A program made the position numbers and the translations under genes. The notes below the pieces were generated by a model. The model had not been told where the DNA came from, did not search any database, and saw only the letters and a list, made by a program, of their open reading frames with translations. Of a stretch of 64,000 nt of DNA, positions 45,401 through 54,600 are shown piece after piece (the first letter of the stretch is position 1; the number at the start of each line of letters is the position of its first letter). Origin of the DNA: Cytospora piceicola (Eukaryota > Ascomycota > Sordariomycetes > Diaporthales > Cytosporaceae); contig JALQBC010000005.1 in the NCBI GenBank assembly GCA_023375675.1, positions 248,001 through 312,000 of the forward strand. Reading direction: 5' to 3'.

Positions 45401-48263
45401 TACAAGGGTTGGTAGCTTTGCAGCGATCGTATTGGATGTATCACGGGCACTCGCAGTATGTACTGTACTGCTTCTCTGTTGCTCGATGGAATGGAAGTAT
45501 CCAGATCAACCCCTCCTAATAAGACTCGACCATCTCAATATTACTTTTTAACCAGACGGAGCCGGGATCAAGGGATGGATCTGTAGATGGTCTACGGGTC
45601 CGTACCCCGTGTACTAGCCAAATTGCCGTACCGGCCTTGCTGGTCGGAGGAGGAGGAAGAAGAAGAAAGGAAGAGGAGATGCTCCGTTCTGTTTGCCTGG
45701 TGTCCCGAACCCCCCTTGTTACCTACCTACGCACACCAACTCATCCGTACTGACTTAAGTAAGTAGTTATTCACATGTTCCTGCTGTCAGCTGAGCCGTC
45801 CCGTGCAAATCGTCAGGACACGATCATCGCGAATCTGTTGCGTCTACTCTACCAGGAACCTTTCGCAATCCGGCCCGAGATCCAATCTGGCTAATAACCT
45901 TACCATATGCACCCCAGCCCCAACCAATCCCACCAAGCATCCCCTCCAGCTGCAAGACGACAAAGATCATTATGCAGAACGTCCGGGCGTCAAGCCGCAA
46001 TGAGCCTGGTACCCGTCACCTCGCAGGAAATATGAGGAAGTGGTGGTGGTTTTTTTATGTTCTGTTTTTTTCCCTTGTCTTTCTTCCTTCCTTCCTTTCC
46101 TGTAGCACCTCGTCAACAAGGGAACTTGGTTGAGGTTCCCGCCCCCGGATCCTATCTAGTGTAAGTGTGTGTTTCTCGCGGGACAGAGAGGCGGCCGGTG
46201 ACACCTTGGCGAGACCATTTGACGGGCCCAGACTGGTCCTTTGGTGTTACTAGAAACTCACGATGCGTTGCTTCTGGCTTCATTTGCATCATAGCCTGAC
46301 CAGCTCGACTCTGGTTGGTAGCACCGCCCTATGTCAGTCTTTGTGTCACTGCAGTAGCCTCCGTCCTGAGGTCATTCTGCCCATGTTCCATCTCATTCGT
46401 TACTGCCGACGTAAATCACAATTCGGAGTGCCCCGTCGCAGCAGCAGCAAGCAGCAGCAGCAGCCGCCAGTCCGGCTACGGCATCCCCCATATAAGTCTA
46501 GTAGTGTAATCTATACCTTAGGTATGCACAAGGAGGTGCAGCAGCCACCCGAGTGTAGTTTGCATGGCCGACCACTTGTGGGCTGGTAGTACGTGACCCC
46601 TTTTTTTCTTCATTTTTTCCCACATCGGCACGCCTTCCGAGGAGGATGAGGCCATCGTGAAGGGCCCTTCTCCTGCGGCCCTGATTGCCCACACTAAGCC
46701 GTCGGTAAGCCAGTCTGGGGAATCTCGAGCGAGGAGCGTGTTGATGGGCCACCACCACCATGCAACCAGCCCAGGTGGATCTTTCACCCCTGGTTTTTCC
46801 CACTTGACCATCTGGCCCCATGATCTTTCACTCTGCATCGAATCCAACACTAGCGACCTCGATCCTGCTTCTCACCCCCTTGGTTTCCTGCTTGGCCTTC
46901 GCGCGAGCGAGGAGGAACGCGGATACTCCTCATGCAGCCCGGTGTTGTCGTCGCCCGGGGTGCGGCTACTACCGCCCAATTTGCCGGGGGAGAGGGGAGG
47001 GCACGAATTTCCATTGGAGGGGCTCACGATATGGCTTCGTTGTTCTGCCGCACAAGAACAAATAGCACGTCAAGTCAGTCAGTCGGTCAGTCAGCCCACG
47101 AGTGTCTGTCTACCCTCGCGTCTACTTGCCCTCCGGGGCCGGTGGCCAAGTCAGATTCGCCTGCCACAAGAGTGCCTGGACGTGAGGAAAGCCCTTGTTG
47201 CCACGCAAAACATCACGGAACTGTGACAGCTCATTTCTTCCCCTTTCGGGCACCATTTCGGGAACTCTACCCCAGGTTTATGCCCCCCCCCCCTCCTCCC
47301 TTCCTTCCGCCGCCCTCAAAATTGGCAAAATGACTGATCAGTGATCAGTCCGATACATGTATAGCCAGCCAATGCTGTAACCACAGCAGCAGGCCATCAC
47401 GAGAAACGTGTCCTGGGCTCGATACTGATCACAAAAGTGAGCTGTAACATACATACGCAACGAGCTAGGTGCTGCTGCTGCCACCCACCCATTAACACCC
47501 TGACACCCTGTGCTGCTTCAACGCACGGGGTAATTCTTGCGCCTTATCTGGTCTGGTCATCTCTTTGGGTGTCTCGGAGCACTGTAGCCAGCTTTGTCTA
47601 GATCTCCAGACCGGCCGTCTGAAGATCGTGCCCGAAAGGAGACGTCGGCTGTAAGAAAATGACAGGCTATGGGGCTCGGCATGCCGAAGAGTTCTCAAGT
47701 ACCTGTTTGATGAGCACGTCTGATATGTCATACGGTGTGTGCGTTACTCCTCTCCAAAGCCATGGCAGGCAGTTTTCACTCGTCGCGTAATTACAATACA
47801 TACGACTGAGGGGGGGACCCGGGAGCCCTTGAGCCGCCAAAAGCCATTGCAGGCCACATGTATTGTTGCACAAATGGTGGTGTTTTTTTTTTTTTGGGAG
47901 GGGGGAGGGAATTCGGGCACTGCCGGGGCATACAAGCACATGTTATTGTTGTCTGGTTTGTGATGGCGGGAAAACCATTCATCACGATCACGGTAGATAC
48001 CTGGATACCTACATACAGTTTTTCATCCCATCACTGCGATGCTACCGTACCTCACAGCCCCGTAATTTGTAAAAGGTGGGGTCCGGGGCCCCAGAGAGCC
48101 TGGACGTAACCCATTATGTACATACTGCGTCCCATAACGTCTCCACCAGCTCAAGTCTGGGGCCAAGTTTCCTTGGGAGGACGTAGGCTATGTAGACGAG
48201 CACGGGCTGTCCGTTCTCCGCTGTTGTACTTCTCTTTCTGCCGGGCTATCAATCTACCTATTG

Positions 48264-48286
48264 ATCAATCAATCAATCAATCAATC
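48264..48286. repeat. AATC tetranucleotide microsatellite
   Basis: Five to six tandem copies of AATC, followed by CTAG and CATC repeats up to about 48321. Confidence 0.9.
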
Positions 48287-49448
48287 TAGCTAGCTATGTA
48301 TCTAGCTATCCATCCATCCATCGTAAAGATGCGAGTGCAGTACGACAAGTTCCGCACTTTCGAGCTTGCCGCCACTGGCGGGCTGGCGGGCGGGCTTGCA
48401 TACTGTACTAAAAGGGTTCTGGGGTGGTCGTGGCGTCGTCGTGGTCGTCGTCGTGGTGAAGGAACCACACCGATTTGGCGCCGATGTCCTAGGCCTTTTT
48501 TCACTGGCTTCGTGGCCACCTTGGCTCCGTCCCCCGCCAATTATCGCTTCCAACCTTGCTCCCCCTCCTCTCCATACACGATCTTGCAACTTGTCTGGGC
48601 CAAGTGCCTGAGAGGTGAGGGGAGAGCCCAAGGGGCTGGGGGCCGGGTCTGTCACTTGTACGGAATAGCCAGTCTGTACCTACTCGAAGTGACCTCCCGT
48701 CGCCCATCGAGGGTGAGGGCCTTCATTCCGGAACCAGAAACACCTGCATAAGGTCCCACTGAGGGGCCACTCTGGGCATCAAATGAATCTCCACGCCCTC
48801 CCTCCCTCTTCGTGCCTTGTGAAGGGGCTCTTAGGGCCGATTTCTCTTTCCTTACGTACTCTAAAGGAACAAGGAATCGGGTTCCCAGGACGGAATCTGG
48901 GGAAACATGCTGACGGAGCAACACATTCGTCATGGTGATACAGTAGGATTGTGACGATTCCGGGGTTTGAGAAGGGCTCCGTTCATCCCGACGAGGGCCT
49001 CGACAGTACGGTGACAGTACGGTGCCTCGTGACTGATGGTGCTTCGAATCCAGGCACATGCCTCTTTTCTTAACGTATCTACCGTGATCTATGGATTACA
49101 ACTGCGTTATATCACAGTGTCATCAGTAAGCCACGCCGTTGAGCCCCTTTCACATGATCGCTGACGATCACTACACTGTACTGCAATGTAGCCACCCTAT
49201 CGTACACCTACCTCTGCAACCAACCTTGGAACGTTGGTGATCATCACGGGTTGAAGTGATCGAGTTGTCGATGCGCGTCATCTTTATACTGAAATACCAC
49301 AGTATGTACTTTGTATGTACCTACCTAAGTATGTAGGTACCTACTATGTAGGTAGTCAGACCACCAATCACCATCACCCTGTCACCCTATAGCTCTTCTG
49401 CTCTGAGCTACATACTTGCGGAACGTGGTTGCGCTTGTCCCGCCAGTC

Positions 49449-50440
49449 ATGGACAACTTTGCAGGTCCATCTGGAGATCACTCAAGGAGAGCCTCGACGG
49501 ACGCAGGTAAGAACTCACTGATCCTCCCAGCATCGCTGCCCGACGATGACCCCGGGAGCACCTGGGCACCCGCCCGACCCAGACGGATCCGCCTCTGACC
49601 GCTGTAGAGCAAGCAGGTTTACATGGTCTGCATAGGGCACGCCACTGCCGCAAGCCTCTCTCGTTTGGGGATCCTCAAAGACATTGGAAGCGAAAGGGAT
49701 AAACAAACATACTGTTTGTATCTGTGTATATATATGGAATCTGCGCCAGGCCGATATGCCCATCCAGCCCTGCGTTGCCTTTTAGGTCTCAGATAAGCCG
49801 GGAGGACTTACATACACAGCAGATGACTCTCCTGTCCTGCAGCCACTTCCTGATGTCGGAGAGAAAACGGCCGTCGACTGCTGCGACCCTCCGAAAGCTG
49901 GGTAAGTGGCTGCTGACATGTTCTGTATATTGATGTTTTGAGTTCCACATGGTGGCTGTTTGGTGATCTTCGCTGGGACTCCCTATCTTGTCAGTCATCA
50001 CTCTATCGAACTGTGTGTAACATATACGACGACACATCCAGGTTACATTCGCAGTGAATTCCTCTTCTATCCCTCCACACACACACACACACATCACACC
50101 CAAGTTTGACTTGATAACCCCAGGTGCCGCCAGCCAACCAGAGATCCTTCTTCCAGACCACCATCTATCTGCCCCCATCAACGGCCCGTCCACTTTTCAA
50201 CGAGACAGCACCCGCTTTCCAAGGTCTGCTCCTTTGATCTGGTCATGCAGGGCCCGGGATCGACAAGAAGGGCCGGCCTGCATATGCAAGCCATGGTGTG
50301 AAGGTTTGCAGAATTCAAGGAGGGGAGGGGGAGGGGAGATCCTGTCTCAACCTGCCTCCTTCACTGCCTCTGTGCGAGGAATAAACTCCAAGACGGCTCT
50401 CGCCCACCACTACCTGGTCACTCGTCGGCTGGGCGGCTGA
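49449..50440 (+). CDS. Tentative spliced hypothetical gene
   Basis: No single frame is long here, but three segments join in frame through good splice sites: 49449-49506 (donor GTAAGA), 49793-49901 (CAG acceptor, donor GTAAGT) and 50055-50440 (GCAG acceptor). Phases 1 and 2 are respected. The joined reading starts 'MDNFAGPSGDHSRRASTD' and includes 'KPGGLTYTADDSPVLQPL' and 'PEILLPDHHLSAPINGP', about 183 residues with no recognised domain. A weak donor at 50211 could instead splice on to a Pro/Ser-rich frame ending at 50925. Composition is more protein-like than the surrounding open frames, but chance joining of short frames is possible. No function is proposed. Confidence 0.33.
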
Positions 50441-51681
50441 CGCGCGGCCGGCTTGTGATTTCACATCTGGTGTTCCTGGTTTATTATTAGCCCCTTCTGG
50501 TTTCCTTGAGAGGGTATCTCGCTTAGCGATTTACGACCACCGGAGGCTTGAGGGTGGCCGGCTTATCGTCTCCCTACACCCTCATCGTTGCCTGCCCTCG
50601 AGGAGGGGGCAAATCCTCGGTATTTGGCAGGTAGACTGACAGACTAGTACGGCCGAACAGGTCAAGGGCGCTGGCCGGCTCTGCTGGATCTGGCCATCCC
50701 CAAAAATCGTCATCATCGTCACCAGCCTCATCCATGGACCAAGCCCATGAATCACCACCCCCTTCTCTCACCCCTCCTCCACCTCCAGATGTAGGCGCCA
50801 CCGAGACTTACACAGCCTCCACCGCCCGCGGTTGCATTCCACATTCGACGCCGAGAAGCCATCCGGGTGCCCATGGAGTAAAGTCGAGGATGGGACAGCA
50901 GATACCGCCCACGGACCAAACGTAGGGCGCTTTGCTTGCGCGTCTTGGATGGCAGTTCTTGCCTCTCGAAGTCCCTAGGGGAGAGGAGGGGGCAAGTCTG
51001 CATTTTACTGTGGGAGAGATGTGTTCTCCTATCTCCCACTGTAGAACCTCCAAGGTCCTCTGTGCTGCAGAGCCGCACTGACATACATCCAACTCGCGAC
51101 GCACTCACCAGCTGGCGAGCTTGCCCGCAGCCGTCTTAGGTACTGGCGATGCACGCCTACAGCTGCAGTACCCAAACTATGTGTCTTTGCAGGTCTCCTT
51201 CTTGAAGGACTCACGATGTCAACATCTGACCATGACTATAATAAACATGTGCTGTGTCCTCAATCCCTAAGCCGGACTATCCTTCTCTTGTCTGTATAAC
51301 CGAGAAATCCACCATCCTACACATATGCACTGTCATCTAACGAGACATTCGAGCATGAGTGACAGAAAACTGGCTCATGACCATTCAGTATTCATTATCA
51401 TCAAGATTTCCTCCCATCGTGGGTATCATATTAGCCCACACGCCCCTGAGAAACCCTATAACCATACGTAACCAGTATGTTCGCAGACCAATGCACCTAT
51501 CACGCCTTGACAAACACGCCGCGCAATGTTGCGCCTTTGTACCCAGTGATGCAAAACCCGTATGCTGATACCATATACACTTTTCCGATACCGTGAGAGA
51601 AAAAAAGAAGGAAAAAAACCCCGCCCCTTTGCCTTATGATACTTTTGCAACATATCCATGCCAAGTGCCCCCTTGGCCGTT
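50441..51681. other. Region between the tentative gene and the SIN scaffold gene
   Basis: Open on both strands in short stretches: a Pro/Ser-rich frame on + (ending 50925) and an Asp/Trp-rich frame on - (50574-50801). They overlap, so at most one can be coding; neither is recognised. The part from about 51200 to 51681 holds the 3' flank of the SIN scaffold gene. Confidence 0.4.
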
Positions 51682-54600
51682 TCAACCGGCGAAACTGTCC
51701 TCCGCGCCCCACCGCGCGCTCTCATCGACGACTTTCGCCTTGCTCTTCCCAAAACCCTCTCCGTCAGACACGTAGGAAGAGCCCCCTCCCTCGTCTTCTA
51801 TCTCGTACTGGGATAGGTCAAACGGTTGCCCGTCCGGCTTCAGGAGCATCCCCCTAAGCACCATGGTCTTCCAAACAGTGTCCTTCAAGTGCCTGATTTT
51901 CCTGTTGATCGGCAGACCATCCAACTTCTGTAGTTGGTTGCACATGCGCACGAACTTGCGCTCGTATACCCGCCGGTCGATCCTGGTTTCCATGTCTAGA
52001 CGGCCGCAGAACCTCGCATCACGCTCGGGTCCCGCATCGGGGAGCCTGAAGATGTCGCCGGATTCTGCAACCTCTTCCCGCCGTACCACGTGGACTGGTG
52101 GATAGAACCCCTGTGTGATCAAATTGTCGCGTAGATCGACCTCCATCAGCCAGGGGAACTGGCCCAGGAGGTTGAGCAAAGGTTTGGAATCAGCCAGCCG
52201 GTTGCCCGCGAGGAGCAGCCGCTTGAGCCGAGGGATCCCCACGATGCCACTGACGTCTGACAGACCGTTGAAGTTGAGGTTGAGCACCCGCAGATTGGGC
52301 ATCATCTCTCCTAGGTCGTCGGGGATGCGCCGGAGCCCACAGTTCGCAAGATCTAGGAGCTGGAGGTTAAGGTAATCCCGAGGCGGCGCGAAGAACTCGA
52401 TGAGATTGCCAGAGAGGAAGAGCTTTCGGACCTCATATGCAGACTCCAGGAAGGACATGTCCAGAGGCTTCGATCCGCCTTGCTCCCTAAGCGATAGGTT
52501 GTCCAGGTGTGGCACTCGTGACAGACCTTCGACCGTCGTGAGTTTGTTGCGGTCCGCATAGAGCAAATGAAGGCGGGACATTGTGGACACGTCGAGCTTC
52601 CTCAGCTTGTTGTCGCTGATGGTGAGGTGTTTCAGGGGCAGAGACTCCTCGGACCCGAACCTGATCAGCTGGTTGCCCTTCAGATTCAGATTTACAAGGG
52701 ACGACAGCTCATGCAGACTCCCAACCCTCTGGATTTTGTTGCTTTCGAGATCAAGACTAGTGAGCCGTTTCAAGTTCGTACCCTCAAAGTCGAGGTCCTC
52801 AATGATGTTGCTCCGGGCGCGCAGGGTCAAAAGTGAGTCATGATATTTGACTCCATCCAGATTGACCAAACCGCAGTTGTCCGCAACCAAGCCACGCAAG
52901 TGAACCAAGCTACTGAAGGCAGACAGACTCTTGACGTTGTTGTTCGAGACATCCACGTATTGTAAATTCACCAGGCGATCCCACGCAGTCAGCTCACTAA
53001 GCAGATTGTGTGAGATGGTCAACTCGCGAATGGTGGCCGGGACACCATCAAGTGCTCGGATCGAGTTGTTAGACACGTCCACCTTCACGAGGTTTCCGCA
53101 GAAGCGGTCAAGCATGTGCAGGCTACCTAGTTGCCGGTTTCGAAGTTCGAGCTGTTTCATATCCTCCCAGTAAGGCTCGGACGGCTCGACTTCCGCAAGC
53201 TTGTCAACCAAATGGCGAACTGCCTGGGAAATGCGTCTTTTCGAGCCGTCGCCAGTGACGAGGTTCTGGTCCCCGACAACGTAGCTGACCTCGAAGGCAT
53301 ATGAGCGGTCTGGATTGGCAGTGAAGTCGGATAGAGGGCTTAGCGACATATTACCGACATACTGGCCGAGCACATCCGCATTTTCTGGCCGAGGATGTGA
53401 CTTTGGTCGACCCGGCGTCGTGACCAGGAAGCTCACACTTGCTTGATGCTGCGTTGTCTTCTGTTCCGTAAGGCTTTGGTCTCCAACAATACTGAGCTCC
53501 TTGCTGACTTCATCTTGGCCCCACAAGCTCTCTTCGTCCCTCTCCTCAATGATCGAGACCGTCCGCGGCACGAACGACTCGCCTTTGACCGACATATGGC
53601 GCGGTGGTATACCGGAAGAGCTTCGTGGACGTGGCCCGACAGGGCCATTCAACGATCGCATCGAGCCTGTTCGACGACCATGTTTGCCCGATGGCAGAGG
53701 AGCATCCGCATGGGACTGCTCAGCACCACTGGTGTCTTTCCCTTCGGAGCTCGATCCAGCGACCACATCCTGTATGATAGATGCGATTGGAGATGAAAAA
53801 CTGATAGTCATTCGGCGCCTAGGCGAGGAGTCTTCCAAGCGATCTTCATACATAGTGATCTCATGCTCCACATTATCATCGTCTGTTTCAGCAAACTTCT
53901 TCATGAGTTTGCTTGGAGACCTCATGGAACCGTTCTTGTTCTCCCTAGCTGTCATATCCTTGATAAGAATCGATTTCAGCGAGTTTCCCTGGCCAGAATG
54001 GCCTCGATCGCGAGGAGGGGGACTAGGACTCTGCATTGCTGCTGCATCCTGTTGAGCCATCCTAATTCTCAGATTTTGCAGCTCTTTGGTAACATCCACG
54101 GTCAAGTCGGGTATGTCAGCAAACGGATCATCCTCACTGTTTTCAGAATGAAGCGTATTGCTACGTTTGGCGCGTGATGCGTGGCCTTTCCTACTCTTGA
54201 CCCAAACGTTGCGCTGTCTATCCAGAACCATATTGCCGACTTGATCGGGAATGAGGTGGGACACACTCTGGGGAGCGATTGTCCTCCTGGTATCGGAGCC
54301 TCTTGAAGATCCTGTACCTGTATGTACAGACCGACCAATGGAAAACTCTGACTCAGAGCTGGAACCGTTGGATGGTATTCTATCCCTCCATTGCTGCGCT
54401 TGTTCCGCCGCTGTCGTGTTTTCATACCGGTAAGGGTTCCCAGATATTCTGATATTGGGCGGATCACTGACGATTTCGCTGTCTTTCCAGGCACTCTGAC
54501 CAAACTCCCCTGACCTGGAGCTGTGTGAGTTGTGCTCCAAGGCTCGAGCTGCCTGAATGTCTTCTTTAGAAACGCCCAGTGAGCGCAGAGATGATGCGAT

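Larger units (their letters stand above)
41743..49448. other. 7.7-kb gene-poor region rich in microsatellites
   Basis: I see no supported gene. The part next to 41743 is probably the kinase promoter and leader. The region contains CCAT/CCAC repeats (42320-42374), a GGCT repeat (42424-42450), CAGTCTGG units (about 43311-43333), an AATC repeat (48264-48286), GTC-rich runs near 48430-48462, and many CCTAGG palindromes. An 81-codon frame with a signal-peptide-like start (46820-47065) is discussed as a finding. Longer frames at 46657-47226 and 48296-48751 look non-coding. Confidence 0.5.

Noticed and set aside
46657..47226. 189-codon frame in the gene-poor block
   Set aside because: Low-complexity and repeat-derived (for example a VSQSVSQ stretch from a short DNA repeat); no conserved features.
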